A stretch of DNA of 41,204 nt from Metalysinibacillus jejuensis (lineage in GTDB: Bacteria > Bacillota > Bacilli > Bacillales_A > Planococcaceae). Positions 28,972-38,842 of the stretch are shown one piece after another. The stretch lies in the NCBI RefSeq assembly GCF_003057615.1, contig NZ_QAFW01000022.1, positions 1 to 41,204 of the forward strand. Reading direction: 5' to 3'. Made by a program: the position numbers and the translations under genes. Numbering within the stretch: position 1 is the stretch's first letter; every line of letters starts with the position of its first letter. The notes beneath the pieces were generated by a model. The model was not told where the DNA came from and did not search any database. It worked only from the letters and a program-made list of their open reading frames with translations.

Positions 28972-30507
28972 TTAATGTTTAAAGTGACGAACGCCTGTAA
29001 ATACCATTGCGATATTATATTTGTTTGCCATATCAATTGACTCTTGATCTTTAATAGAACCGCCTGGTTGAATAATTGCTGTGATGCCTGCTTTTGCTGC
29101 GGCTTCTACTGTGTCTCCCATTGGGAAGAATGCATCCGATGCTAATGCCGCACCTTGTGCTTTTTCGCCTGCTTGTTCAAAAGCAATTTTAGCCGCTCCA
29201 ACACGGTTCATTTGACCAGCACCAACGCCTAGTGTCATTTGTGCATCAGTCACGACAATCGCATTTGATTTAACATGCTTTACTACAGCCCAACCTAATT
29301 TTAGCGCTTCCCACTCAGCCTCTGTTGGCTCACGGTCTGTCGCTACTTTAATTTCTGCATCCGCAAAGCCAAAACGATCTGGCTCTTGCACTAATAAACC
29401 GCCTTCTACTGACACGACATTAAATGCATCTTTTTTCGCTTGTTCAAACGGAATTGTAAGTAAGCGAATGTTTTTCTTTTTCGTTAAAATGTCGAGTGCC
29501 TCTTGTGAGAACGCTGGGGCAATAATAATTTCTAAGAAAATTTCACTTAACTTCGTTGCAGTTGCACTATCGACTTCTTGATTAAGCGCAATAATACCGC
29601 CAAAAATAGAAGTTGGGTCAGCTGCATACGCCTTATCAAATGCTTCTTCAATTGTTGTACCTGTACCAACACCACAAGGATTCATATGCTTTACAGCTAC
29701 GGCTGCTGGCATTTCAAACTCTTTAACAATTTGTAGCGCCGCGTTGCCATCTTGAATATTATTATATGATAATTCTTTACCGTGCAGTTGCGTTGCAGAC
29801 GCCAACGAGAAATCTGAACCTAAATGTTTTTGATAAAATGCTGCTTGTTGGTGTGGGTTTTCACCGTAGCGTAAATTTTGCTTTAATTCATACGTAACAG
29901 TTAAGTTTTCTGGATACATTTCGCCTGTTGCTTGTGTTAAATAATTTGAAATGTATGAGTCATATGCTGCAGTATGACGGAATACTTTAGCTGCGAGCTT
30001 ACGGCGTGTTTCTAGTGTTGTTGTACCTTCAGTTTTTAATTCATTTAACACTGTAGCATAATCGTTATGGTCTACTACTACAGTTACATACTGATGATTT
30101 TTTGCAGAAGCGCGTAACATTGCTGGGCCGCCAATATCAATGTTTTCAATAGCATCTTCCATTGTTACATCAGGCTTTGAAATTGTTTCAACGAATGGGT
30201 ATAAATTCACACAAACGACTTGAATCGGCTCAATACCGTGCTCGTTCATTTGCGCTACGTGTTCAGCATCATCATGTTTCGCTAAAAGTCCACCGTGAAT
30301 CATTGGGTTTAATGTTTTCACACGACCACCTAAAATTTCCGGGAAATTTGTCACTTGATCTACCGCTGTTACCGCTACACCGCTATCACTTAGTAACTTA
30401 TGTGTGCCACCTGTTGATAATACTTCAAATCCTAATTCGACTAAGGCTTGCGCAAATTCTACAACGCCCTCTTTATTTGATACACTAATTAACGCACGTT
30501 TCGTCAC
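28972..30507 (-). CDS. purH: Bifunctional AICAR transformylase/IMP cyclohydrolase PurH
   Basis: PurH catalyses the last two steps of IMP synthesis. The 511-residue protein has the cyclohydrolase domain ([27 protein letters not shown]) and the transformylase domain with the catalytic Lys-His in [14 protein letters not shown] start it at the GTG at 30507 (MTKRALISV), which has AGGAGG 9 bases upstream; the frame opens at 30531. It follows purN by 20 bases. Confidence 0.96.
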   Translation of the reverse strand: MTKRALISVSNKEGVVEFAQALVELGFEVLSTGGTHKLLSDSGVAVTAVDQVTNFPEILGGRVKTLNPMIHGGLLAKHDDAEHVAQMNEHGIEPIQVVCVNLYPFVETISKPDVTMEDAIENIDIGGPAMLRASAKNHQYVTVVVDHNDYATVLNELKTEGTTTLETRRKLAAKVFRHTAAYDSYISNYLTQATGEMYPENLTVTYELKQNLRYGENPHQQAAFYQKHLGSDFSLASATQLHGKELSYNNIQDGNAALQIVKEFEMPAAVAVKHMNPCGVGTGTTIEEAFDKAYAADPTSIFGGIIALNQEVDSATATKLSEIFLEIIIAPAFSQEALDILTKKKNIRLLTIPFEQAKKDAFNVVSVEGGLLVQEPDRFGFADAEIKVATDREPTEAEWEALKLGWAVVKHVKSNAIVVTDAQMTLGVGAGQMNRVGAAKIAFEQAGEKAQGAALASDAFFPMGDTVEAAAKAGITAIIQPGGSIKDQESIDMANKYNIAMVFTGVRHFKH

Positions 30508-30527
30508 GTCGCTTTTCCTCCTCATAC

Positions 30528-31091
30528 TCACTTTAAAATTTGGTTTAACGCTTCTGTATATAATTCATGTTCTACACGGTGAATAGCAGCTTCTGTCGCC
30601 TCTACGTCACCTTCGATAATATTAACTGCTCGCTGTGCAATGATAGGTCCCGTATCCATGCCTTCATCAACATAATGCACAGTAACACCTGTCACTTTTA
30701 CACCATGTGCTATAGCTTGGCCAATGGCATCTTTGCCTGGGAATGATGGCAGTAGTGACGGATGAATGTTGACGATGCGATTTGGATACGCTTGTAATAA
30801 TACTTCACTGACTAAGCGCATATAACCCGCAAGAACAATCCATTCTACTCCACGCTGTTGCAATGCTGCTATAACGGCTTGTTCATACGCCGCTTTTGTG
30901 TCATATGTTTTAGGTGAAAAAGCAAGTGCCTCAACACCCACTTTATTCGCGCGCTCCACTACAAATGCCTCCGGTTTATCTGTCACCATTACGACGAGTT
31001 CCGCATTTAACTTTTGCGCTTCAATAGCATTATGTAGCGCTTGAAAATTGCTACCACTACCTGAAGCGAACACTGCAATCTTTGGTGCCAT
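30528..31091 (-). CDS. purN: Phosphoribosylglycinamide formyltransferase PurN
   Basis: PurN transfers a formyl group from 10-formyltetrahydrofolate to GAR. The 187-residue protein shows [12 protein letters not shown], the Asn and His of [14 protein letters not shown] and the Asp of [14 protein letters not shown], the complete catalytic trio. Its ATG overlaps the purM stop by one base (TAATG), indicating translational coupling. Confidence 0.96.
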   Translation of the reverse strand: MAPKIAVFASGSGSNFQALHNAIEAQKLNAELVVMVTDKPEAFVVERANKVGVEALAFSPKTYDTKAAYEQAVIAALQQRGVEWIVLAGYMRLVSEVLLQAYPNRIVNIHPSLLPSFPGKDAIGQAIAHGVKVTGVTVHYVDEGMDTGPIIAQRAVNIIEGDVEATEAAIHRVEHELYTEALNQILK

Positions 31092-32146
31092 TACACTAAA
31101 CTCCCGTCATGCTCGCCATTGAAGATTACGCCTTCGCCTTTCACAACACGCCCGATAGTATATGCTTTTTCTCCGTGCTTCTTTGCAATCTCAATAACTT
31201 TGTCAGCTTCTTCTGATTTAACAGCAATGACAAAGCCAATCCCCATATTAAAGACATTGTATAAATCTTTGTCTTCTAACTGACCTTTATCTTTTAAAAA
31301 TTCAAAAATAGGTAGCACAGGCCATGTACCAAGGTCAACTTCTGTAGCTAAACCTCCTGGCATCATACGTGGTAAGTTTTCATAAAAACCACCGCCCGTT
31401 ACGTGTGCCATACCATGAATGTCAGCTTCTTTTAACATTTCCATTACAGGTTTTGCATAAAGTTTTGTTGGTGTTAATAAAGCTTCACCAATTTTACCTA
31501 GTGTTTCATAACCTTCTACTACAGCATCAATAGCGTAGCCGTTATCTTCAAACACAATCTTACGTACGAGTGAATAGCCATTTGAATGCACACCGCTTGA
31601 TGCAATACCTACTAATACATCGCCCTCAGCAATTTTTTCGCCTGTTACGATAGCCGCTTTCTCACAAGCACCTACCGCAAAGCCAGCAAGGTCATACTCA
31701 TCTTCATCATAAAGACCTGGCATCTCAGCTGTTTCGCCACCGATTAAAGCAGCTCCTGATTGTACGCAACCATCCGCTACACCTTTAACAATTTGCTCGA
31801 TTTTTGCAGGCTCAGCTTTACCAAGCGCTACATAATCTAAAAAGTATAATGGCTCTGCACCTTGAGCTACGATATCGTTTACACACATCGCTACACAGTC
31901 AACACCAATTGTGTCATGCTTATCTACCATAAATGCTAACTTTAATTTTGTACCTACACCGTCAGTACCTGAAATTAGTACTGGCTCTTTTAAGTTAAGT
32001 TCAGATAAATCGAACATACCTCCAAAGCCACCAAACGTACCCATAATACCTTTTCGTGCTGTGCGCTCCACGTGTGACTTCATACGCTTCACCGCTTCAT
32101 AACCCGCTTCAATATTAACGCCTGCTTGCTCATATGCTTTTGACAT
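31091..32146 (-). CDS. purM: Phosphoribosylformylglycinamidine cyclo-ligase PurM
   Basis: PurM (AIR synthetase) closes the imidazole ring using ATP. The 351-residue protein begins [19 protein letters not shown] and contains [37 protein letters not shown] and [16 protein letters not shown]. The ATG at 32146 has GGAGG upstream; the frame extends to 32278 only as overlap with purF. It starts 13 bases after the purF stop. Confidence 0.96.
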   Translation of the reverse strand: MSKAYEQAGVNIEAGYEAVKRMKSHVERTARKGIMGTFGGFGGMFDLSELNLKEPVLISGTDGVGTKLKLAFMVDKHDTIGVDCVAMCVNDIVAQGAEPLYFLDYVALGKAEPAKIEQIVKGVADGCVQSGAALIGGETAEMPGLYDEDEYDLAGFAVGACEKAAIVTGEKIAEGDVLVGIASSGVHSNGYSLVRKIVFEDNGYAIDAVVEGYETLGKIGEALLTPTKLYAKPVMEMLKEADIHGMAHVTGGGFYENLPRMMPGGLATEVDLGTWPVLPIFEFLKDKGQLEDKDLYNVFNMGIGFVIAVKSEEADKVIEIAKKHGEKAYTIGRVVKGEGVIFNGEHDGSLV

Positions 32147-32159
32147 GCAGATTTCCTCC

Positions 32160-33587
32160 TTAACGTAACAGTTCTTTTTCGTGTGGTAAAATCGTATCTG
32201 GGAAAATTTCCGTTGGATAGTTTTTAGTGAAACACGCCATGCATAAGCCGCCGTTTTCGTCTTCATACTCTCGTCCAATCGAGTCTACTGTCCCATCTAC
32301 GGATAAAAAGGTTAATGAATCCGCACCAATTTTTTCACGGATTTGTTCTACTGTATTATTAGACGCAATCAATTCTTCATGCGTTGATGTATCAATGCCA
32401 TAATAGCAAGGATCTGTCATTGGTGGTGAGCTAATTACGACATGCACCTCTGCAGCACCTGCTTCTTTTAACATCGTAACAATGCGTCGTGAAGTTGTAC
32501 CACGAACGATTGAGTCATCTACCATAATTACTCGTTTACCCTTTACTACTTGAATAACTGGCGACAACTTCATTTTTACACCACGTTCACGTAGCTCCTG
32601 CGTTGGCTGAATGAACGTACGGCCAACGTAACGATTTTTAATTAAACCAAGCTCGTACGGAATACCGCTCTCCTCAGCAAAACCAATCGCTGCTGAAATA
32701 CTCGAATCTGGTACACCAGTTACAACATCTGCTTCAATATGAGCGCATTCACGTGCAAGTTGCTTACCCATACGTTTACGGGCCATATGCACGTTAATAC
32801 CATCAATATTTGAGTCTGGTCGCGCTAAATAGACGTACTCCATCGTGCACATCGCACGTTTTGTAACGTCTGCAAACTGCTCAGATTTCAATCCTTCACT
32901 TGTGATGACTAAAAGTTCACCTGGTTCAATATCTCTCACAAAAGTAGCGCCAATTAAGTCAAAGGCACATGTTTCTGAAGCTACTACATAAGCATCACCT
33001 AACTGACCTAGAGATAACGGACGTAAACCATGTGGATCACGTGCTACTAACATTTCATCCTTTGTCATTACTAATAAAGAATATGCACCTTTTAATAATC
33101 CTAAAGCATTTTTCACTTTAGCGCGAAATGGTGAGTGTGTACTCTTTTTAATTAAATGCGCTAATACTTCGGCATCTGACGATGTATGAAAAATACTACC
33201 TTGTCTTTCTAAGTACTGTTTTAAATGCGAGGCATTTACAATATTGCCGTTATGTGCAATTGATAAGCTACCTGTAGATGAGTGGAATAATAAAGGTTGC
33301 ACCCCTTCAATTCCTGATGCGCCGCCATCTGTTGAATAACGCGCATGTGCAATAGCACGGTCTCCTTCTACTGAACGTAATTTCTCTTCATTAAACACAT
33401 CGTTGACGAGTCCTTCACCTTTTACCGCGCGTAGGTGCTGACCATCAGAAACGACGATGCCCGCACCTTCTTGACCGCGATGTTGAAGCGCATGTAAGCC
33501 ATAATAGCTTAAGTGAGCGGCATTTGGGTTTCCCCAAATACCGAACACACCACACTCTTCATTTAGGCCTCTTATTTCAGCAAGCAT
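32160..33587 (-). CDS. purF: Amidophosphoribosyltransferase PurF
   Basis: PurF makes phosphoribosylamine from PRPP and glutamine, the committed step. The 475-residue precursor has an 11-residue propeptide ([11 protein letters not shown]) before the catalytic Cys of CGVFGIWGN. Also present are the PRPP loop [18 protein letters not shown] and the cysteines of the iron-sulfur cluster, ending in GGLCMACF. Its own glutaminase nucleophile is intact, unlike PurQ in this operon. The start at 33587 overlaps the end of purL by 16 bases. Confidence 0.96.
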   Translation of the reverse strand: MLAEIRGLNEECGVFGIWGNPNAAHLSYYGLHALQHRGQEGAGIVVSDGQHLRAVKGEGLVNDVFNEEKLRSVEGDRAIAHARYSTDGGASGIEGVQPLLFHSSTGSLSIAHNGNIVNASHLKQYLERQGSIFHTSSDAEVLAHLIKKSTHSPFRAKVKNALGLLKGAYSLLVMTKDEMLVARDPHGLRPLSLGQLGDAYVVASETCAFDLIGATFVRDIEPGELLVITSEGLKSEQFADVTKRAMCTMEYVYLARPDSNIDGINVHMARKRMGKQLARECAHIEADVVTGVPDSSISAAIGFAEESGIPYELGLIKNRYVGRTFIQPTQELRERGVKMKLSPVIQVVKGKRVIMVDDSIVRGTTSRRIVTMLKEAGAAEVHVVISSPPMTDPCYYGIDTSTHEELIASNNTVEQIREKIGADSLTFLSVDGTVDSIGREYEDENGGLCMACFTKNYPTEIFPDTILPHEKELLR

Positions 33588-35779
33588 GCAATAGCCCCTT
33601 TCCAAGCGTCACGGAACTCAGCTGTCGTACCTGTTACAAGCACACCATCTTCACCGTTAATTGTAATCGTGTTGTTGTTCGTTACAACGCCGACTTGTTT
33701 AGCATCTGTTACGATTGCTTCAAATGCTTGTACATCTTCTTGTGCTACTGTTAATACAAAACGTGATTGTGTTTCACTAAATAGCGCTGTTACTGCTTCA
33801 CCTGTAAGTGTTACATCTAGGCCTAATTCATTGCCAAACACAGCTTCACATAAAGCTACAGCTAAGCCACCTTCTGATACGTCAGAAGCGGATTGTACTA
33901 AGCCTTTACGAATTGCAGCTAATACGTCTTGTTGACGTTTTGCTTCTACAGCTAAATCTAACGCTGGTGCTTTACCCGAAATTTTTCCTTCAAGCATTTG
34001 TTGAAGCTCACTACCGCCAAATTCAGGCTTAGCTTCACCTACTACATACACTGCGTCACCTGCTTGTTTTGCATCAGATGTTACAACATAATTTAAGTCT
34101 TGGATTAAACCAACCATACCTAATGTTGGTGTTGGGTAAATAGGTTTACCGTTCACTTCGTTGGATAGCGATACGTTACCACTAATAATTGGTGCATTTA
34201 GTGCTACACATGCTTCAGAAATACCGTCTGCTGATTTTTCTAATTGCCAAAATACTTCAGGCTTATCAGGGCTACCAAAGTTTAAGCAGTCTGTAACAGC
34301 AATTGGCTCTGCGCCAGAACAAATTAAATTACGAGCCGCTTCTGCCACTGCAATTTTACCGCCTGTTTCTGGATCAAGGTATACATAACGAGAGTTACAA
34401 TCTGATGTCATAGCTAAGCCTTTGTTTGTACCTGCTACACGAATGACACCTGCTGATGAACCTGGTGCGACTACTGTATTAGCACGCGCCTGCGTATCAA
34501 ATTGGTTGTAAACCCATTCCTTAGAAGCAATCGTAGGGCGTTTCAGTAACGCAACTAATGTTTCTTTATAATCTGTTACTTGTGGTGCTTTATTTTCCAT
34601 CGCTTGGAACTCAGCAAAGTAGGCTGGCTCTTGTGAAGGCTTGTTGTACACAGGGTTATCTTCTGCTAACGCATCTACAGATACTTCTGCTACTACTTCA
34701 CCTTTGTGTAGTAAGCGTAATAATTTATCGTCTGTTACATGTCCTACTGCACATGCTTCAATACCATATTTATCAAAAATCGCAATGATTTCAGCTTCAC
34801 TACCTTTTTTCACAACGATTAACATACGTTCTTGTGATTCAGATAACATCATTTCGTAAGGTGTCATACCTTCTTCACGTTGTGGAATTAAATCTAAGTT
34901 CATTTCAACACCAAAGCCTGCTTTAGCAGCCATTTCAGCTGATGATGATGTTAAACCTGCTGCACCCATATCTTGAATACCAATCAAAGCATCGTGATGT
35001 ACTAACTCTAAACAAGCTTCCATTAGGAGTTTCTCTAGGTAAGGGTCTCCTGCCTGCATTACTGGTAATTCATCATTTTCTTCTACTGCAACTTCTGAAG
35101 AAGACATCGTAGCACCATTAATACCATCACGGCCTGTTTTAGCACCTGCGTATAATACTGTATTACCTACGCCTGAAGCTAACCCTTTTTGCATATCTTC
35201 ATGGTTAAGTAATCCCACTGCCATCGCATTAACGAGAGGTCGTTTTGAGTAACATTGGTCAAACTGAACTTCCCCAGCAATCGTTGGTACACCAATAATG
35301 TTACCGTAGCTTGCCATACCTGCTACTGCTTCTTTTAATAGGAAGCGGTCACGCGGCTCCGTTAAATCACCAAGACGTAATGAGTTAACTAAGGCAACAG
35401 GACGTGCACCCATCGAAAACACATCACGTAATACACCACCTGCACCTGTTGCTGCACCAATAAATGGCTCAATAGCAGAAGGTGAGTTATGTGATTCCAT
35501 TTTAAATACAGCCGCTTGGTTATCGCCAATGTCTACGATACCCGCGCCCTCACCAGGACCTTGTAATACACGCTCGCCCTTTGTAGGGAAACGTCGTAAT
35601 ACAGGCGTAGAGCTTTTATATGAACAGTGTTCAGACCACATAGCCGAAAATAAACCAATTTCTGTGTAATTAGGAAGACGACCATGCATTTGTACAGCTA
35701 AGTCATACTCTTCTTCAGTCATACCTAATTGTAAGTATAATTTTTCGTCTTTTACTTGTTGCGCTGTAGGTTCAAGCAT
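33572..35779 (-). CDS. purL: Phosphoribosylformylglycinamidine synthase subunit PurL
   Basis: PurL is the large ATP-dependent subunit of FGAM synthase, which converts FGAR to FGAM with ammonia delivered by PurQ, assisted by PurS. The 735-residue protein has the Bacillus small-PurL layout: [32 protein letters not shown], then [12 protein letters not shown] where the family has HNHPS (His to Ser at residue 99). Later blocks are normal, such as [29 protein letters not shown] and [10 protein letters not shown]. The ATG overlaps the purQ stop by one base. Start and length are typical. Confidence 0.95.
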   Translation of the reverse strand: MLEPTAQQVKDEKLYLQLGMTEEEYDLAVQMHGRLPNYTEIGLFSAMWSEHCSYKSSTPVLRRFPTKGERVLQGPGEGAGIVDIGDNQAAVFKMESHNSPSAIEPFIGAATGAGGVLRDVFSMGARPVALVNSLRLGDLTEPRDRFLLKEAVAGMASYGNIIGVPTIAGEVQFDQCYSKRPLVNAMAVGLLNHEDMQKGLASGVGNTVLYAGAKTGRDGINGATMSSSEVAVEENDELPVMQAGDPYLEKLLMEACLELVHHDALIGIQDMGAAGLTSSSAEMAAKAGFGVEMNLDLIPQREEGMTPYEMMLSESQERMLIVVKKGSEAEIIAIFDKYGIEACAVGHVTDDKLLRLLHKGEVVAEVSVDALAEDNPVYNKPSQEPAYFAEFQAMENKAPQVTDYKETLVALLKRPTIASKEWVYNQFDTQARANTVVAPGSSAGVIRVAGTNKGLAMTSDCNSRYVYLDPETGGKIAVAEAARNLICSGAEPIAVTDCLNFGSPDKPEVFWQLEKSADGISEACVALNAPIISGNVSLSNEVNGKPIYPTPTLGMVGLIQDLNYVVTSDAKQAGDAVYVVGEAKPEFGGSELQQMLEGKISGKAPALDLAVEAKRQQDVLAAIRKGLVQSASDVSEGGLAVALCEAVFGNELGLDVTLTGEAVTALFSETQSRFVLTVAQEDVQAFEAIVTDAKQVGVVTNNNTITINGEDGVLVTGTTAEFRDAWKGAIACLLK

Positions 35780-36444
35780 TATTGTTCACTCCAATTTTTC
35801 AAAGTAGATGCAAAGAATGGTAGACCTTGTGTACCACCGATAATTTCTTCCACTGCACGCTCAGGTAATGGCATCATGCCTAAAACATTACCTTGTTGAT
35901 TAATGACACCAGCAATTGCTGCTGTACTATTAAATGACTCATCTGTATATGTGAAGGCAACTTGATTATTGTCTTGTAATTGTTTTGCTGTATCCGCATC
36001 AACATAATACGTACCAAATTGTTGAGCGTACGGTAATGCAATGACTGTATCTTGCTCATAAGCTGACGTGAATTTTGTATTATTATTAACACGTACATTC
36101 ACTTTGCCCGTTTCGAACTTCAATGAAGGATTCATTAAAAATGCGCCTGGTAATAAACCGAGCTCTACTAAAATATGAAAACCACTTCCTACACCAATTA
36201 CAGGCTTACCCGTAGCTGCAAAAGCTACTACTTGCTTTGCTAACTCTGTGCTTTTTGCTAATGCGCCTGGGCGTAAGTAATCGCCAAAGCTTGCACCTGT
36301 TGGTACGATAATGCCGTCATACTTACTAATATCAGCATCTTTATGCCAAATAATTTCTGAATCGCCACCTACTACTGTTGAGATCGCGTGTTGCATATCA
36401 ACTTCACAACTTGTCCCCGGAAATGTTAAAATTGCGAATTTCAT
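35779..36444 (-). CDS. purQ: Phosphoribosylformylglycinamidine synthase subunit PurQ, catalytic residues lost
   Basis: PurQ is normally the class I glutaminase that supplies ammonia to PurL. This 221-residue protein aligns over its length with family Pur[65 protein letters not shown]. The nucleophile elbow reads GVGSGFH (84-90) where the family has GVCNGFQ, so Cys86 is Gly. PHPER reads PLPER, so the catalytic His is Leu193; the Glu (195) is kept. The usual HGEG stretch is also gone (YAQQF). It therefore cannot work as a Cys-His-Glu glutaminase. A structural role in the PurL-S-Q complex with free ammonia as donor is inferred. The start at 36444 lies 4 bases after the purS stop. Confidence 0.93.
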   Translation of the reverse strand: MKFAILTFPGTSCEVDMQHAISTVVGGDSEIIWHKDADISKYDGIIVPTGASFGDYLRPGALAKSTELAKQVVAFAATGKPVIGVGSGFHILVELGLLPGAFLMNPSLKFETGKVNVRVNNNTKFTSAYEQDTVIALPYAQQFGTYYVDADTAKQLQDNNQVAFTYTDESFNSTAAIAGVINQQGNVLGMMPLPERAVEEIIGGTQGLPFFASTLKNWSEQ

Positions 36445-36448
36445 TGTA

Positions 36449-36688
36449 TTACTCCCCCTCGATTTCAAAGCGGTAGTCTTCAATAACTTTGTTGATTAGT
36501 AGCTCATCACACATTTTAGTAACGTCTGCTTCAACTGTATTGCTTTCTACTTCTAGCTCGATTAACTTACCGATACGAACATTTTTCACCGTGTTATGGC
36601 CCATCGCTTGAAGTGCCTCTTTCGCTGCTGTTCCTTGTGGGTCTACAACACTTTCACGAAGTTTTACATATACATTTACTTTCGTCAT
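36449..36688 (-). CDS. purS: Phosphoribosylformylglycinamidine synthase subunit PurS
   Basis: PurS is the small subunit bridging PurL and PurQ. The 79-residue protein reads MTKVNVYVKLRESVVDPQGTAA at its start and MCDELLINKVIEDYRFEIE at its end, as in Bacillus. TAGGAGG gives 8-base spacing to the ATG at 36688; an ATG six bases upstream is too close to that site. Here it directly follows purK, where purB and purC would lie in B. subtilis. Confidence 0.95.
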   Translation of the reverse strand: MTKVNVYVKLRESVVDPQGTAAKEALQAMGHNTVKNVRIGKLIELEVESNTVEADVTKMCDELLINKVIEDYRFEIEGE

Positions 36689-36741
36689 TTTCATTTCCTC
36701 CTAAGAAATTGGATATATTGTAACTGCTAATTTAGCAGGTG

Positions 36742-37866
36742 TTACTCAGACCAAATACTTGATGCGTTAATTTCTTCTAATGTCGCGTCAATGTTTTCTG
36801 TCATGATTGTGACATGTCCCATTTTACGATTTTCTTTCGCCTCTTTTTTACCATAAAAATGGATAGACCAGTGCGGATATTTAGCAATAGCATTGGTTAA
36901 CGGCATAACGTGTTGACCTAGTACATTCACCATAATAGAAGGTGCCCATAATTCAGGTTTTCGTAATGGCCAGCCGCAGACAGCACGAATATGTTGGTGA
37001 AACTGTGAAACGTTACAAGCTTCGATAGAATAATGCCCTGAATTATGTGGGCGTGGTGCCAATTCATTAATTAAAATGCCACCGTCTTTAAGCACGAACA
37101 TTTCCACTGCTAACGTGCCTACGAGTTGTAAGGCATTAGCAATTTGAATGGCTGCTTGTTCTGCTTTTTGTGCCGTCGTCTCTTCAATGCGTGCAGGCAC
37201 AATCGTCTCATGTAAAATATGATTCACATGAATGTTCTCTCCGATCGGTTGACAGTACGTATCGCCATTGCTACTGCGCTGTACGATTACTGAAATTTCT
37301 TTCGTAAAAGATACGAATGCCTCTGCTACACATGCCGCATGATCAAAGAGTGGTTTTGCCTTTATTAAATCTTTCTCATTGTATAGTGTTTGTTGGCCTT
37401 TACCGTCGTAACCCCCACGTGCAGTCTTCACCACACAAGGATAGCCAATAGTAGCTACTCGCTCTACTAACTCCTCATAAGTTTGCGCTACGACATACGG
37501 TGAAACTTCAACACCTGCTTCTACTAATGAAGCTTTTTCGATAATACGATCTTGCGTAATGCGTACTAATTCTGCTCCTTGAGGAACATTGGCAATTTGG
37601 CCTAAACGTTTTAGACCTTCATAATCTATATTTTCAAACTCGAATGTTATAACATCACTTACTTCAGCTAATTCTTCTAAAGCTGACTCATCATCATAAT
37701 TTGCTACGATACGAATATCCGCAACTTGACCACAAGGAGAATCCATTGTAGGTTCAAGTACAGCAATCTTAAAGCCACTTTCCTTAGCCGCTAAGGCCAT
37801 CATTCGCCCTAATTGACCACCGCCAATAATGCCGATTGTCTGCCCTGGATAAATCACTTTTGTCAC
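36742..37866 (-). CDS. purK: 5-(carboxyamino)imidazole ribonucleotide synthase PurK
   Basis: PurK is an ATP-grasp enzyme that carboxylates AIR to N5-CAIR. The 374-residue protein has [35 protein letters not shown] and [20 protein letters not shown]. The GTG start overlaps the purE stop by four bases (GTGA). A gap of 53 bases separates it from purS. Confidence 0.96.
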   Translation of the reverse strand: MTKVIYPGQTIGIIGGGQLGRMMALAAKESGFKIAVLEPTMDSPCGQVADIRIVANYDDESALEELAEVSDVITFEFENIDYEGLKRLGQIANVPQGAELVRITQDRIIEKASLVEAGVEVSPYVVAQTYEELVERVATIGYPCVVKTARGGYDGKGQQTLYNEKDLIKAKPLFDHAACVAEAFVSFTKEISVIVQRSSNGDTYCQPIGENIHVNHILHETIVPARIEETTAQKAEQAAIQIANALQLVGTLAVEMFVLKDGGILINELAPRPHNSGHYSIEACNVSQFHQHIRAVCGWPLRKPELWAPSIMVNVLGQHVMPLTNAIAKYPHWSIHFYGKKEAKENRKMGHVTIMTENIDATLEEINASSIWSE

Positions 37867-38351
37867 AATAAGTCACCTGAGCTTTCAATTACTTGTGCTT
37901 TCGTACGTTCACGTCGTTGTTCTAAATTTGCTGTGATTGTTTCGTCTGTTGTAGATAAGATTTGTGCGGCTAAAAGCCCTGCATTCGTTGCACCAGCTTT
38001 ACCAATGGCTACTGTAGCTACTGGTACACCACCAGGCATTTGAACGATTGATAATAAAGAATCTAAACCATTTAACGCACGGGATTGTACAGGAACACCG
38101 ATTACTGGTAATGTCGTTTTAGCTGCTACCATCCCCGGCAAATGAGCAGCACCGCCTGCGCCAGCAATGATTACTCGAATCCCACGACCTCTTGCTGCCT
38201 CTGCATATTCAAACATTAAATCAGGTGTACGGTGTGCCGAAACCACCTGTTTTTCATAAGCAACACCTAACTCATCTAACACATCACATGCATGCTTCAT
38301 TGTTTCCCAATCACTTGTACTACCCATAATGATACCGATTTTCGGATTCAT
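37863..38351 (-). CDS. purE: N5-carboxyaminoimidazole ribonucleotide mutase PurE
   Basis: PurE (class I) converts N5-CAIR to CAIR. The 162-residue protein contains [43 protein letters not shown] and [33 protein letters not shown]. First gene of the pur operon, downstream of the riboswitch. Confidence 0.97.
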   Translation of the reverse strand: MNPKIGIIMGSTSDWETMKHACDVLDELGVAYEKQVVSAHRTPDLMFEYAEAARGRGIRVIIAGAGGAAHLPGMVAAKTTLPVIGVPVQSRALNGLDSLLSIVQMPGGVPVATVAIGKAGATNAGLLAAQILSTTDETITANLEQRRERTKAQVIESSGDLL

Positions 38352-38390
38352 GAATAATTCGCTCCTTTGAACAATTCCTTTTCGTTACAT

Positions 38391-38446
38391 AAAAAAATTC
38401 CCCAAACTACTATTTTCATCTCCATGAGAAAACAGTAGTTTGAGGA
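38391..38446 (-). terminator. Riboswitch-controlled terminator ahead of purE
   Basis: Long arms (38403-38417 and 38428-38442, CAAACTAC...GTAGTTTG with one mismatch) followed on the minus strand by TTTTTTT form a strong terminator between the purine aptamer and the purE start. It is the expected expression platform. Confidence 0.9.
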
Positions 38447-38484
38447 TTAAACACGAGGTGCTCTTTAACTCAAAGACTGATTTT

Positions 38485-38550
38485 CCTCATAGTCTAGCAT
38501 TAAGGTGCTAGGTAGATACTCCAAAGCCAATTCTTCGGATTATATGGGGC
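38485..38550 (-). ncRNA. Purine riboswitch aptamer, guanine type
   Basis: On the minus strand the conserved core is present in order: CATATAATC, a P2 hairpin, TATCTACC, a P3 hairpin, GACTATGAG. The ligand-pairing base is the C of GAC (position 74 in the xpt numbering), so guanine or hypoxanthine rather than adenine is expected. P1 has one C-A mismatch. Ligand binding should favour the downstream terminator and repress pur expression. Confidence 0.92.
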
Positions 38551-38567
38551 GTAACCTTTACCCTCAT

Positions 38568-38596
38568 ATTTTATCAACTACAATAAATCTCGTCAA
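38568..38596 (-). promoter_or_regulatory. Promoter of the pur operon
   Basis: TTGACG (38591-38596) and TAAAAT (38568-38573) are separated by 17 bases. Transcription would start about 10-15 bases before the riboswitch aptamer. Confidence 0.75.
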
Positions 38597-38599
38597 TGA

Positions 38600-38646
38600 A
38601 TTAAACGAACATTTTATTTTAAAGTCATATAATCGTTCGTATTTTT
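38600..38646. promoter_or_regulatory. Two divergent PurR boxes
   Basis: Two copies of the CGAAC-centred PurBox occur in opposite orientation just upstream of the -35: AAACGAACATT on the plus strand (38603-38613) and AATACGAACGAT on the minus strand (38632-38643). This arrangement matches the tandem PurBoxes bound by the Bacillus PurR repressor, which responds to PRPP. The site is recognised by pattern. Confidence 0.7.
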
Positions 38647-38658
38647 AACACAAAATCT

Positions 38659-38838
38659 TTATTCTTCGGTTGCAAGCGCTTTAAATTCGATTTTTTGGCG
38701 CAGAAGTTGCGGCTCTCCATCCACAAGCTGGAAAATCGGTTCTTCTCTTCTAGCCACTGCGATATAACCATCTTGCTTCATTCTTGTTAAACATTGTTCT
38801 ATGCTTTCATCTTGTTGTACTTCATACCAAATAGCCAC
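38659..38838 (-). CDS. yebG: YebG-like small protein (NETI-motif family)
   Basis: This 59-residue protein, MAIWYEVQQDESIEQCLTRM and on to KIEFKALATEE, matches the small NETI-motif proteins found just upstream of purE in Bacillus (YebG). The eponymous NETI reads DESI here. The function is unknown. It starts with GTG at 38838, four bases after the acyltransferase stop, with AGGTAGGTG upstream, so it may be coupled to that gene. It also lies directly ahead of the PurR boxes. Confidence 0.8.
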   Translation of the reverse strand: MAIWYEVQQDESIEQCLTRMKQDGYIAVARREEPIFQLVDGEPQLLRQKIEFKALATEE

Positions 38839-38842
38839 GCTA

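Noticed and set aside
33668-34860. Plus-strand open frames opposite purL, purM, gatA, purH and other genes
   Set aside because: They are antisense shadows of well-identified genes with no start signals or recognisable products.
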